Assembly: GCA_001692895.1 (NCBI GenBank)
Contig: KV748242.1
Span: forward strand, 868,001-932,000
DNA: 64,000 nt
Reading direction: 5' to 3'
DNA from: Cenococcum geophilum 1.58
Lineage: Eukaryota > Ascomycota > Dothideomycetes > Gloniales > Gloniaceae
Shown: one piece after another, positions 24,217-34,870 of the stretch
Layout: each line of letters starts with the position of its first letter
Position numbering within the stretch: the first letter of the stretch is position 1
Made by a program: the position numbers and the translations under genes
The notes under the pieces: generated by a model
What the model was told of the DNA's origin: nothing
Databases searched by the model: none
Seen by the model: the letters and a program-made list of their open reading frames with translations, nothing else

Positions 24217-25003
24217 TATAGGTCTCTTTAGTACTACTTAGGTCTATTAGCTTTACGCCGTACTATAGTTTCTAATTTAACTTTGGTTATTATATGCTCT
24301 ACGTCTTATATAACTGTAGAACTCTATCCTAGCCTTTCTTAGCCTATTCCCTTTAGAAGATCCTATTATTAATCTTAATTGCTTAATCTATTAATTCCCT
24401 AAGGGTGTCCGCATCTTTTATTAGGATAATTACGTCCTAGACTTTAGCTTTAAGTCCCTATTTATACTGTGCTATAAGCGCCTTATTATTCCACTTAACT
24501 TATATAGCTAGCGTCTGGAACTGCGTTATATACTTAATTACTAAGGTTTATTATATTAAGTCCTAAAGCTTCCTTTCTACTATTATCAATGCTTTTAGGT
24601 CTCTAAATATTTATATAAGTTATTCTATAAATTCTTCCTAGCTTAAGAATATAAACCGTACTTCTTAGTTTATAGTTATTATTTTATTTACTTATATCTC
24701 TATAAGGTAAAACTTAAACTATTTAAGTACTCTTCCTAATAAGAATAATTCTGTATACGCTACTTAATCCATAGGTATTAGTAGCTTCACTCCTTCTTAT
24801 AAAACCTTAAAGTGTATTTACGTAAGGAATCCTTTAAACTTTAATCTTTCTCCTAAGAATCGCTTAATCAATAGTAGCTTAATCTTCGCTACGCCTATCC
24901 CGTTAATCCTATTTTTAAATATTCCATTATTTTCTATTAACCGGTTAACTATCTCTTATAACTGTCCCACTGTTACAAGTTGTTATAAGTCAGTGTCTGC
25001 TAT
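24217..25003 (-). pseudogene. Gyp3a gag 5' part
   Basis: Continues the gag piece left of Gyp3b. On the minus strand it begins at 25003 with ATA where Gyp3b has ATG, so the start is lost by one G-to-A change. It then reads the same capsid stretch as Gyp3b, down to the LRELI/IKINN region near 24,380. Confidence 0.8.
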
Positions 25004-25113
25004 ACTAGTGTCGTTGCCTAATCTTAAGGTAGTTGCCGCTGTCAATGGCGTTATAGTGGCTGCTTTTAGTAGCATATTATTTAACTTATTGGACCGTAAC
25101 TAGGTAGTAATTA

Positions 25114-25531
25114 TATAACGGAACCTTATAGTAGGAACTACAGTGGGTTCTATTAATAGGCTAGGTATATAGGAATAGATAAGTCAATAATATAATAATA
25201 ACTAGTGGAGTAGTTGCCTAACAGATTAACTCTAATTATATTCTAAAAATTACTATAAGGAGGAACTATCTAGGTAGGGACTAAGGGTCCTTAAATACAT
25301 AACCGTACTCCTAAGAAAGTCGTTACTCTATCTACTCCGTCTACTCTATTCGCTCTATAATAGATCTTATAGATTACACAGATTATACAAATTATATTAT
25401 GTAACTCTGCTTACTATTCCTCGTTATATAGTTCCACGGGTTCCATCTTAAACCGTGCTTGTATTAACTAACTAGCTTCTTCCGACTCTTCTCCAAGTAG
25501 TCGTAATATTGTACTTAAAGCGTCCGTAACA
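25114..25531 (-). repeat. Gyp3a 5' LTR (418 bp)
   Basis: TATAACGGAACC to GTCCGTAACA; TSD TCCGT follows at 25532-25536. Subtype matches 9543-9960. Confidence 0.9.
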
Positions 25532-25536
25532 TCCGT

Positions 25537-26412
25537 GTGGCTTAAAGACGTACTTAATAAAATATTCGGTTACTAATATTGCATTAATTAAGTCTATAGG
25601 AATTATATATTGCATTTTTATAAAATAGTTAATAACTACTATAATATTCGTAAACCTATTACTATTAGGTAGATCGACTATAAAGTTAATTAAGATATCT
25701 TGCTATCTTTATATTAGAATTAGTAACGGTTAAAGTACTCCTTACTTTTTTATATAAGAGGTCTTTTTATATACGCATATTCTGCACGCTTAAACATATT
25801 TTCGTATATAGTTGTGTATTATAGGCCAGTAATATACTTGTTAGATAATCTTATAGGTCTTTATATAGCCTAAATGCCCTACTATAGGGGGATTATATAT
25901 AAACTTAAGTATCTTAAATTATAAGGGTTTAGAATTTGGGATTACTATCTTCTATTAATAGTATAACCGATTATTACGAATTTTGTATTTAGCGAGTGTA
26001 ATATCCTTATATTGCCGTTTCCCTATTTAAATCGCTTTTATTATATTTACTATCTAGGGGTTATTCTTATATTTATATTCTATTAATTTATTAATTTTTA
26101 TATCTAACTTATTAATTTCTAATTTATTTCTGTTAAACTCCACGTTTAAAAATATAGGGCGTAGTTTCTTAAAGTGTTTAGGAGGTAGCAGGATTTATAA
26201 TTAATTTATAATCCGTTTATTAAAGGCGTTTATAGGTAAGTCCTATAATTATTATATTAATAAGTTAGGCTTCTAATTAAGTTTGCTAGGTTCGTATATA
26301 ATCTTAAAGTTAAATTATAAAAGGTATTTAGCCTAATAAATTTAGCGTTATATTAATTGCTTTATAGTTATAAGGTACTGCAGGTTTTTATAGTCCGTTA
26401 ATACGCATATTA
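25537..26412 (-). pseudogene. Gyp2 integrase N-terminal half and RNase H end
   Basis: Minus strand. RNase H end: VLTDYKNLQYL (near 26,380). Integrase zinc-binding region: VGHLGYIKTYKII, YYWPIIHNYI, CRICVYKK. Then the core start: DILINFIVDLPNS (catalytic Asp probably changed) and INAILVTEYFIKYVFKPHG, which joins the GLPNLII stretch at 9542 across Gyp3a. Confidence 0.85.
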
Positions 26413-26417
26413 GAAAT

Positions 26418-26603
26418 TGTCGGGAATGAGGTAAGTTGCCGTCGCATGAAGCATATTGCCGTCACGTGTCGACGTGGCCCTAGCGTGGTGAGGAACCTTA
26501 AGTTCCTCACCCCTTTCCTTATTCCTATCAAAAAGAATTAACCAACATTACTGTAACCCTACTCGAGTAGTCGTTATTAGTGAGTCACCCTGTGTTTCTA
26601 ATA
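26418..26603 (+). repeat. Cop1 5' LTR (186 bp)
   Basis: TGTCGGGAATGAGG to TTTCTAATA. Contains a stem-loop at 26488-26510 (GTGAGGAA / TTCCTCAC, loop with CTTAAG). Confidence 0.9.
26488..26510 (+). promoter_or_regulatory. LTR stem-loop (Cop1 5' LTR)
   Basis: 8-bp perfect arms GTGAGGAA and TTCCTCAC around a loop containing TTAAG. Counterparts lie at 32568-32590 (GTAAGGAA/TTCCTTAC), 32903-32925 and 62320-62342 (GCGAGGAG/CTCCTCGC): stems differ in sequence but stay paired, apart from one G-T wobble in the third. Confidence 0.6.
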
Positions 26604-26800
26604 CTGATTAGTGGTTGAATACATAGTCAACTATAGAGCAGCTAGGTTTTCGAATAGAAGAGACAGTCTTATATAGGGGTGCTATATACGCTTATATGGA
26701 ATGGATCCCGGCGATATTATACTACCTTAGACTTACGGAAAACTAGTAATAGAAGTGTTACTGAGTACTAGGAGATACTAAGTTGCGTCTATTATATAGA

Positions 26801-26982
26801 ACAACCACGTTTATGAAGATTTGGTCAAGTACTTTAGGTTAGAAGTATTACTAAACCTATAGTCCTAAAATTAATATCCAAAACGCGTTAAACAACTACG
26901 CATACGAAGATTTGGTTAAGTACTTTAGGTTAGAAGTATTACTAAACCTATGGTCCTAAAGTTAATGTCCGAAACGCGTTGA
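26801..26982 (+). repeat. 91-bp tandem duplication in Cop1 leader
   Basis: Two units, 26801-26891 and 26892-26982, share GAAGATTTGG, TACTTTAGGTTAGAAG and AACGCGTT. They lie in the untranslated leader between 5' LTR and gag. The Cop2 leader shows no such duplication. Confidence 0.85.
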
Positions 26983-27039
26983 CAACATCTTAATTGCCTA
27001 CCTTTTAACAGCAAACCTACGAGATTCTATAAAGCTAAA

Positions 27040-28900
27040 AACCCTACCTACCTTCGACGTACGACACCCCGTTAATTCTATACCTACTATAGCGTTAACC
27101 TACCTAAAGAAGTACGAGAAAAGCATTAACCCGGAGATATAGGACATAGATATTAACTCTGTAAACGCCGAGGAACAGGACCTAAACGGATTCTTAGTAT
27201 ACTGTATAGTATACTATATAGACAGCGAATACAACGATACTGAGCTATGGTGTTATATAAAGGAGGACTTTATTAGATAGATAAAGGAAATATAGGCTCT
27301 TGCGAAGAAGGACGTTGTATAAGACTTTCGTAACTTCCTTTAGGAGAATAGAGTATTTATCCCTATAGATGGGGTGCCATTAGAGATAATATTTAGGAGT
27401 AAGTTATTAACGTAAAAGAAGAGCACGAATGGACTCTATAAGAGGTTAAGCACTAACTACGCACTAAGAGGAAGCTTAACTTATAATGGAATCTAAACGA
27501 TACGCTAATAGAGACGCGCTCTAATTCCATTGCTTTAGGCATAAGTTCTTACATTCCGCATCTATTACTTCTACCTCTATCTCCAGCTCCCTAGGATCTA
27601 CTAATTTAACTAGCAATGTTAACCACTACCCCTTAAGAGCAAGCGTAAGATCCCCTTGCTTCGCGATTTAATAACCTTTAAACTCTACTATAGGAAGATT
27701 AGGTACCACGCCGTGTTCCACTAAGCCCTATATCTCCACTACGGCCTATAAAGTAATCCCCACCTTAATCTTTAATACAATTTTAACGTGGTCTAATATT
27801 ACTTGGAGGCACCTTAAAAATGCTTATAGAGCTTACGAAGCTCTATGCGGACCAGGAGAAGAAGTTTGGTAGGGAACTATATAATATCCTTAATTCGAAG
27901 CTGCGTATCTTTTATAACTGTTATTAGAAGGTTGGACTAGAACCTAACTAATATTACAACGCCTATTCCGTTATGCTTAAGGGCCGCGCCAGTACCTTCT
28001 ATTATAATTGTTTAGTAGGAAAAGGATATAATTTTAACTGAATAATATATAAGATAAGATGCCACTTTAAAATAGAAGAGAATAAGCAGCAATATATATC
28101 GGAGTGGAGAGAGACTACCTTTCTAAGAATTATTGCTACGAACCTAGGTGTCTCTTGGCTTAATTATCTTTAAAAGCTTTTTAATTAACTTTAGATAATT
28201 TAGCATAGTTTATCCGAATTATATTAAGAGGACCTTAGCCTATACGATTAAGTTATTAGCGTATGCTAAGGTATTAAAGAATGTAATCTTGCTCTCTTTA
28301 ACCCTACAAGTACTTATAAAGGAGTGTGTACTTAATTAAGATTCTCTATTGCTAGTGGCACCGCTTTACGCTTTTAAGAAGTATAGTAATTTAACGCCTA
28401 ACTCTAACCTACCTTAATTGACCCGGCCGACTAATATAATTATAACTAGACTAATTAAACATATAGTGGACGTAGTAGGGGATATGGTAAAGGGTATAAT
28501 TAATGTTAACTACGAGGTAATTATAGAGGTCCTTATAGAGGTTTACTTCGGAGTAATTATTAGAAGAAGTGCTATGTTTATAAGAAGCTAAATTACTAGT
28601 TAACTAGATACCCTTTTAATAGATGAAAGGAGGTATATAATAGGTTTCGCTAAAGCGTACGAAACGTTGGAAACTAAGAGGTTACTATGGCCTACTTCTA
28701 AAACTTCCTGGTTTAATATAAAGGCGAAGAAGATCTTAAGGGTAAGGTTAATAAGGCCGAACAGCTCCTTATAGATATGGAAATTAAGGACTACTCTCCT
28801 AACTAATACTTTACTAAGTATGGTAAGGTAAATGGTATATAAACTGTTGCTATCCTTAATAATTAATCTACGCTTCATTCTATTATAAAGTTAGATATCT
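27040..28900 (+). pseudogene. Cop1 gag remnant
   Basis: The N-terminal part (about 27,080-27,400) reads IALTYLKKYEKS, then LNGFLVYCIVYY, KEDFIR and a FLxENRVFIP stretch; it is clearly related to the Cop2 gag start at 61.9 kb. A frame change follows, then the capsid region at about 27,830-28,330: EKKFGRELYNIL, VMLKGRASTFYYN, RETTFLRIIATN, GIKECNLALFNP. A zinc-knuckle remnant near 28,570-28,605 reads CYVYKKLNY (two Cys now Tyr); the Cop2 copy still reads CYVCKKLNC. Stops are TAG/TAA. Confidence 0.8.
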
Positions 28901-31900
28901 TTAATAAGCTAAAGGAAAGTTCCGCGTTCTCCTTTAACGATAGATACTTAGCGAACGTCTTCTATAGCATTATGCCAGATACTAGAGCCGTAGGAGTATC
29001 TATAGTAGGAAAGCCTTAAGTTCGAGCTCTTTAGCAGCTTAATAGCTCTATTTAGATTAACTAATTAATAGTAGGCTAATATACAATTTGCTTTAGTAAG
29101 GGTACTATAATCTCTTTTAGCATAATTAAGGTCCAAACCCCGTTAGGATATATTACTTTCTATATTATCCCTATAAACACCCCATTCCTATTCTACATCT
29201 AAAATATAGATAAATTAGGTGTTAAGCTTAACAACCTTAAGAATATACTTGTCTAGGGAGATAATCGGGTGCCCGTTGTACGTAAGTGGGGTCACCCTTA
29301 GTTGCTCCTTTAACAGCCAGAAAGGAGTGTTGCTTAAAGCCACCTAACCGAGTTAAAGTTACGTTAACTACACTATTGTTTTAGCCACCTATCTGTTTAC
29401 TAATTGCTTAGGGTCCTTTAGTAAGTAGGTTATAAAGTTAAGGTTAAGGTAATTAAACATCTTATAAAGTACTGCTACTACTACTAAATAAACTAGAAGT
29501 CCCCTGGCTGATTTAAGTTTACTCTTAAAGACGACTATAACTTTAACTTCTGCATTATTATGGATGTTATGTATCTTAGCGGTAAGCTAGTACTCTAAGT
29601 TATTGACTTCTTAACTTTCTTCTAAGCCGCACGCTTTTTAAAAGATATGTTAGCTAGGAACATATAGGATACTCTTTAATTATACTGGATTAATGTCTAC
29701 CTAGGACCCCCTAATTAAATTGTTTATAATATAGGAAAGAACTTCTTATTTATAGAGTTTCGATAATAGGTAAAGGTAATAATAATTAAGGTTAAGGAAG
29801 TCCCTGTTAAGGCATATAATAGTATTAGAAAAGTAGAATAATATTATACGCTATTACGCCGCGTATATAAGATTATTTCTTTAGAACTAGAGGGTGCTAG
29901 CAAAGAGCTTATCCTATAGATGGCTGTTAAGGCTGTTAATAATACCGCTGGCCTAGATAGGCTTATACCTATATTGCTAGTCTTTAGCGCCTACCCTTAA
30001 ATAACTAATGATTCTCTACTATCTCCCTCTATTATATAATAAGCTAAGGCTATTTATAAGGCAATAAAGGAGGTATGACGTCTCTACGCTACGCGCTAGG
30101 TTAATAACGTATTAGGAATAAGAAATGGCCCAAATACCTTAACTACGCTTAATCTGCCACTCTAATTGGAGGTACGCGTATGGCGTAAAAAGGGAGGATG
30201 GTTAGGCCTATATAAACTTATTATAATTAATGGTTAAACTTATACTCTTTAGATGCCCTATAGACCTACTTAATTCCGCTTAACTGTTATTAAGCCCTAT
30301 TATAGGGATAATAGCTCTAAGCCTTTATAGGATACCTTAGAGGATACCCTAGAGGAGAACTATAATTAACGTGCTTTAGAAGGCGAAGGCGATTCTAATA
30401 TAATTATAGTAGATATACCGCAACTATAACGCGGTAGAGGTCGCCTAAAGGGATTATAAAATCGCTAATATCTTATTAATTTTAAAGAGTAATTCGTTAC
30501 CGCTATTAAGAATAGAGATAAACTATTAATGGCCTTTATAACAGCTAAAGAGAAGGCTAACTTTAAACTCGTAAAACAGCTCTAAAAGGAAGGCCGCATT
30601 ATAACTTTAGGAGCTCCTTTTTAAGTATCTAATAAGTAGGAGATTAACGGTTTTATTGTAAGAGGAGTCTTTAAATTTAAGAAATATAACCCTACTAAGT
30701 TTGATGGAGTCCGTATATTTAAGTTAAGAATAGTTAATAAGATTAAAGGTAAAGCTACTGATACCCCATTTAAGAAGTTAAGGCTAGTTATTTAAGGTTA
30801 TAATAATAACGGTAAGGAAGTAATTCTTATGTAATCCCCTATAATTTAATAAGCTAGTTAACAAGTTATTATTACGCTAGCTCCCTCCTTAATAAAGAAT
30901 AGGATAGCGGTTTACCTATAAGATATTACTTAGGCCTATACCTAATTAGAGACGCGCCTTTAGCGCTTAATACTAGCATACCTTCTAAAGTAAATTTGCC
31001 ACTAATATCCCGAGGATATAATTATAGTTATACTTAAGCCATTATATAGAATTATAGAGGTAGGAACTTATTAGTAGGCTACCTATAGTAAGCACTATAA
31101 GGAGAAGCTTTTAATAACTACTTTTATATTTAATCCCTGCTTCCTTATTATAACTACGGGAACTCTATTCAGAATTGTTGGCATATAAACAGATAATATA
31201 ATTATCTTAGGAGACGACTAATTTTTAGCTCTTAAAGAAGATAAGCTAGTAAAGGCAAATCTTATAGCAAAGTTAAAGGAAAGACTTAACTTAGTAATAC
31301 TATTACTCTTTAATAGATGTATCCTCTCCCTAAATAAGGGCTCTATTGCTCTACACTAGAAGGGTTAAGGTAAGAAGATTAACGTTATTAACGTTAATTT
31401 TCTAAAGTAAGGATATATAGAGTAACGCGCTTGTAGAGCTTATATGGCTTCTATCTGTTAACCTAAGGCTTCCTTTAATCTCTCTATTGCCGCTTAACAC
31501 TAGGAACTAACTAAGGATAACGTTCTTGCCCTAAATAAGCGTCTTTCCTAGTAAATAAACTATCTTAATAGGGGACTACTCTATATGCCTATTAACCTTC
31601 CTACCGCTAAGCTCTTTGTATTTATTAATAGATTATTTATAAATAATAAAGATTTTAGCTTCTAGCTAGGATATAAGATTATTATTATAAACAAATCTAC
31701 CGGAGAGAATGATTTTACGATCTACGGTAACCTTATTTATTAGAGCTTAACTAAGAGTAAGCGCGTCACTTAAAGTGTTCTAGCGTTAGAGATATATAGA
31801 ATGGTTGGTGGAGTTAATATAGCAATTGCAATTGGAACTACCCTTAAGATAATTATAGACCGGCTTAAACTTCCTGCTATCTCTATAATTATATACACCG

Positions 31901-32135
31901 ACTTATATTCCCTCTATAAGTGTTTAGTTAAGCTTAGTACTATAAAGGAGAAGCGTTTTATAATTGATATTATAGTACTTTAGCAGTCCTACGAGCGTTA
32001 AGAACTCTTTAAGATCTAATGGATTAATGGCTAAGATAACCTAGTAGATGTAATAACGAAGGCAAACCCAAATAAGGCACTAGAGACGTTTATTAATATA
32101 AATACTCTACGTATACGAGTTAAAGGTTAGGTTAA
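28900..32135 (+). pseudogene. Cop1 pol remnant (PR-IN-RT-RNase H)
   Basis: Same frame throughout. Protease about 28,920-29,250 (MPDTRAVGVS, where a DTG motif has become DTR). Integrase about 29,340-30,060 (HLTELKLRxLHYCF, FKFTLKDDYNFNFCIIMDVMYL, VKAYNSIRKVE). RT (RVT_2 type) about 30,650-31,720 (YNPTKFDGVRIFKLRIVNKIKG, GYNNNGKEV, then IVGIxTDNIIILGDD). RNase H about 31,720-32,120, including an open stretch 31801-31983 that is only a piece of this frame (IIIYTDLYSLYKCLVKL), ending in DNLVDVITKANPNKALETF. The copia order integrase-RT is clear. Confidence 0.88.
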
Positions 32136-32167
32136 GAGGGAAATTTAGAGAAGTTAAGATCTTATAG

Positions 32168-32190
32168 AACTTTAACCGCCGGTTAAAGTT
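32168..32190 (+). repeat. AACTTTAACC palindrome, copy 2
   Basis: Perfect arms AACTTTAACC and GGTTAAAGTT around CGCC-type centre, followed by TTTAATTAGTTAGAT. It lies directly after the pol frame of Cop1. Confidence 0.8.
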
Positions 32191-32262
32191 ATTTAATTAG
32201 TTAGATCCTTGCTAAGAGCGCCACGCCTAATTAATTTAGGTGGCGGTGTGGACTTCTGCCAA

Positions 32263-32307
32263 CCAATTAGGATTTTTTATACCCGGCATAGAAAATCGCT
32301 ATTAGCT
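32263..32307 (+). repeat. Shared hairpin motif, copy 2 (Cop1 3' UTR)
   Basis: CCAATTAGGATTTTTTAT, centre ACCCGGC, ATAGAAAATCGCTATTAG. It is followed by CTCGCTTACTACTAGCG, a flank also present beside copies 3 and 5. Confidence 0.85.
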
Positions 32308-32497
32308 CGCTTACTACTAGCGTCTTAGCGGCCTACCCGTCTTTACGTTATCTACTAAATTCTGCTAACTGCCGCATTGTCGTATATTGTCTAGTTTTGT
32401 TATATATTATCTAGTTTTATTGCATATTGTCTAGTATTATTATATACTGTCTATTTATATATATATCTATAGCAACTATAAAAAGAAGAGTTGCTAG

Positions 32498-32683
32498 TGT
32501 TGGGAATAAGGCAAGTTGCCGTCGTATGAAGCATATTGCCATCACGTGTCAACGTGGCCCTAGCGTAGTAAGGAACCTTAAGTTCCTTACCCCTTTCCTT
32601 ATTCCTATTAAAAAGAATTAACCAACATCACTGTAACCCTACTCGAGTAGTCGTTATTGGTGAGTCACCCTGTGTTTCCAACA
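32498..32683 (+). repeat. Cop1 3' LTR (186 bp)
   Basis: TGTTGGGAATAAGG to TTTCCAACA, followed by TSD GAAAT. Preceded by AAAGAAGAGTTGCTAG, which is found inverted beside the Cop2 3' LTR at 32997. Confidence 0.92.
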
Positions 32684-32688
32684 GAAAT

Positions 32689-32815
32689 AATAATCCTTTA
32701 AATTCTAAACGCTATTATTTAAAGCATCTAATAATTATAAGTAGTTCCTTATTATATATCTTATAGTTTAATTTAATAGGGGTAAGTTTCTAGAAAAGAA
32801 AGGCTACTAGGTATA
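32689..32815 (-). pseudogene. Gyp2 RNase H piece between Cop1 and Cop2
   Basis: A 127-bp island on the minus strand reading the RNase H substrate-binding stretch (KLTPIKLNYKIY, then a KELLTII-like segment). It joins 26412 across Cop1 and 62418 across Cop2. Its right end is the Cop2 TSD GTATA (32811-32815). Confidence 0.85.
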
Positions 32816-32996
32816 TATTAGTTACATAAGGTAATATTACATATTTACAAGTTGTAGGCAGTATAATAATTGTTATTCTATATTCCTCTTGCTTAAGGAA
32901 GGGCGAGGAGCTTAGGGCTCCTTGCTACGCTAGTGCCGCGGCAACACGTAATAGCAACTTGCCTTGCGTGGTAGCAACTTACCTATATTCCTAACA
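32816..32996 (-). repeat. Cop2 3' LTR (181 bp)
   Basis: Plus-strand view: TATTAGTTAC (TG to TA) to TATATTCCTAACA. Pairs with 62233-62412. Stem-loop at 32903-32925. Confidence 0.85.
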
Positions 32997-33202
32997 CTAG
33001 CAACTCTTCTTTTGCGGTTACCATCTACATATATATACCGCTCGACTAGCGTAATAAATATCAATCCTCCTTATTTACTATTGCCATTATAATATAAGTC
33101 TCGCTATCCTAAAATTTGCCTCTTAGCACGTAGTGCTTTCTTACTTAGGAGTTATAGGTAGATATCTTATTAAAAGGGCCGCTAAGGCGCTAGTAGTAAG
33201 CG

Positions 33203-33249
33203 AGCTAATAGCAATTTTCTATCCTAGGGATAAAAAATCCTAATTAGCT
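33203..33249 (-). repeat. Shared hairpin motif, copy 3 (Cop2 3' UTR)
   Basis: AGCTAATAGCAATTTTCTAT, centre CCTAGGG, ATAAAAAATCCTAATTAGCT. On the minus strand it is followed by the same CTCGCTTACTACTAGCGC flank as copies 2 and 5. It sits between Cop2 RNase H and LTR. Confidence 0.85.
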
Positions 33250-33259
33250 AGTTTAAGTT

Positions 33260-34550
33260 AGGGTTTACAGAATGTTATACCCCTACTCCCTTTTAACCTA
33301 ACCTTTAGCTTATATATATAGAGTATTTATATTAAGAAACGTCTCTAGTACCTTATTTAGGTTCGCCTTTATTATCGCATCTACCGGGTTATCTTAGCTA
33401 TTAATTTATTAAATCTTAAAGAGTTCTTAACGCTCGTAGGATTACTAAAGTGCTATAATATTAATTATAAGGCGCTTCTCCTTTATAATACTAAGCTTAA
33501 TTAAATACTTATAGAGGGAATATAAGTTAGTATATACGATTATAGGGATAATAGGAAGTTTAAGTCAATTTATAATTATCTTTAGGGTAGTTCCAATTAC
33601 AATTACTATATTAACTTCGCTAACTATTCTATATATCTCTAACGCTAAAACACTTCGGGTAATGTGCTTACTCTTAGTTAAGCTCTAATAGATAAGGTTA
33701 CTATAAATTATATAGTTATTCTCTCTAGTAGATTTATTTGTAATAATAATCTTATATCCTAGCTAGGAGCTAAAATCTTTATTATTTATAAACGATCTAT
33801 TAATAAATATAAAGAGCTTGGCGATAGGAAGATTAATAGGTATATAAAGTAGTCCCTAATTAAGATAGTTTATTTACCAGAAAAGACGTTTATTTAGGGT
33901 AAGAATATTATCCTTAGTTAGTTCCTAATGCTAGGCGGTAATAAAGAGATTAAATAAAGCCTTAGGTTAATANATAGAAGCAANATANNCTCCGCNAGCN
34001 CNTTACTCTANNTATCTTTACTTTAAAGAATTAACGTTAATAACGTTAATCTTCTTACCTTAACCCTTCTAGCGTAAAGCAATAGAATTCTTATTTAGGG
34101 AAAGAATACATCTATTAAAGAGTAATAGTGTTATTAAATTAAGCTTTTCCTTTAGCTTTACTATAAGATTTACCTTTACTAGTTTATCTTCTTTAAGAGC
34201 TAAGAACTAGTTATCTCCTAAAATAATTATATTCTTAGTTTATATGCCAATAATTCCAAATAGAGTTCCTGTAGCTATAATAAGGAAGTAGGGATTAAAT
34301 ATAGAAGTAGTTATTAAAAGCTTCTCTTTATAGTGCTTACTGTAGGTAGCCCACTAGTAAGTTCCTACCTTTGCAATTTTATATAATGGCTTAAGCACAA
34401 CTATAATTGTATCTTTAGGATACTAGTGGCGAATTTACTCTAAAAGGTATGCTAATATTAAGCGCTAAAGGTGCGTCTCTAATTGGGTATAGGCTTAAGT
34501 AATATCTTATAAATAAACCACTATTCTATTCTTTATTAAGGAGGGAGCTA
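33260..34550 (-). pseudogene. Cop2 RNase H and part of RT
   Basis: Minus strand, matching Cop1 30,880-32,120: C-terminus with DNPVDAIIKANLNKVLETF at about 33,290-33,400, RNase H to about 33,700, then RT up to the GagL insertion. Unresolved bases cluster at 33973-34012. The left border continues into the 3' UTR hairpin. Confidence 0.8.
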
Positions 34551-34554
34551 GTAT

Positions 34555-34806
34555 TGTGGTGGTATAGATTGGACGTCGCCTACTATCTTGGCATTTTCCT
34601 ATATTTATAGAGCCTTCGGCTTCCTTCCTTCTTCCCTCTATCATATACATATATATCACGACTCTACCAGTTACCAGAAATACACTCTTTTCTTTCTTTC
34701 TTACTGACTGTTCTACCGACTAATTACAACCAACCGACCAACCGACCGACAGACAGACAGACAGCACTGTGACTTTCCCATCTTAGAGAGGTCGTACCCT
34801 CCCACA
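34555..34806 (+). repeat. GagL 5' LTR (252 bp)
   Basis: TGTGGTGGTATAGATTGG to CCTCCCACA. Has a TATATACATATATAT stretch near 34,645 and a short (GACA)n run near 34,755. Matches 40632-40883 with few differences. Confidence 0.92.
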
Positions 34807-34813
34807 TATTTTA

Positions 34814-34870
34814 TGGCATTCCACGTGGGGATCGAACCCACAGCCTCCAGATTAGAAGTCTGGTGCTCTA
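34814..34870 (-). other. tRNA-Arg(UCU)-derived sequence acting as primer-binding site, extended to 57 nt
   Basis: Seven bases after the 5' LTR, the minus strand reads a tRNA from the D-loop end to the 3' CCA: TAGAGCACCAGA, anticodon loop CTTCTAA (anticodon TCT), variable loop, T-arm GGGTTCGATCCCC, acceptor strand GGAATGCCA. The T-stem and the anticodon stem CCAGA/TCTGG pair. Ordinary primer sites match about 10-18 nt of the tRNA 3' end; here the complementarity continues through the anticodon arm. The 5' acceptor and D-arm are missing, so it is not a tRNA gene. Confidence 0.75.

Larger units (their letters stand above)
9543..25531 (-). mobile_element. Gyp3a: full-length Ty3/gypsy element interrupted by sibling Gyp3b
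   Basis: Two LTRs of the same subtype (418 bp each, 9543-9960 and 25114-25531) flank a minus-strand gag-pol. The TSD is TCCGT on both sides (9538-9542 and 25532-25536). Gyp3b sits in its gag region with its own TSD TCTCT. Without the TSDs the arrangement LTR-int-LTR-int-LTR-gag-LTR could be mistaken for a tandem array; LTR subtype pairing (outer with outer, inner with inner) settles it as nesting. Confidence 0.9.
26418..32683 (+). mobile_element. Cop1: full-length Ty1/copia retrotransposon
   Basis: Two 186-bp LTRs (26418-26603, 32498-32683) flank gag, protease, integrase, RT and RNase H in copia order (integrase before RT). TSD GAAAT is at 26413-26417 and 32684-32688; removing the element restores Gyp2 RNase H. 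The coding region is in one plus-strand frame from about 27,840 to the end, broken by TAA/TAG. Confidence 0.93.

Noticed and set aside
9543..25531. Tandem LTR array sharing LTRs (unequal recombination product)
   Set aside because: LTR subtypes pair outer-outer and inner-inner and each pair has its own TSD (TCCGT, TCTCT), so it is nesting.
31801..31983. 60-aa open frame as a separate gene
   Set aside because: It is in phase with the Cop1 RNase H and only happens to lie between two stops.
34814..34870. Complete tRNA-Arg gene
   Set aside because: The 5' acceptor strand and most of the D-arm are missing; its position after an LTR fits a primer-binding site.
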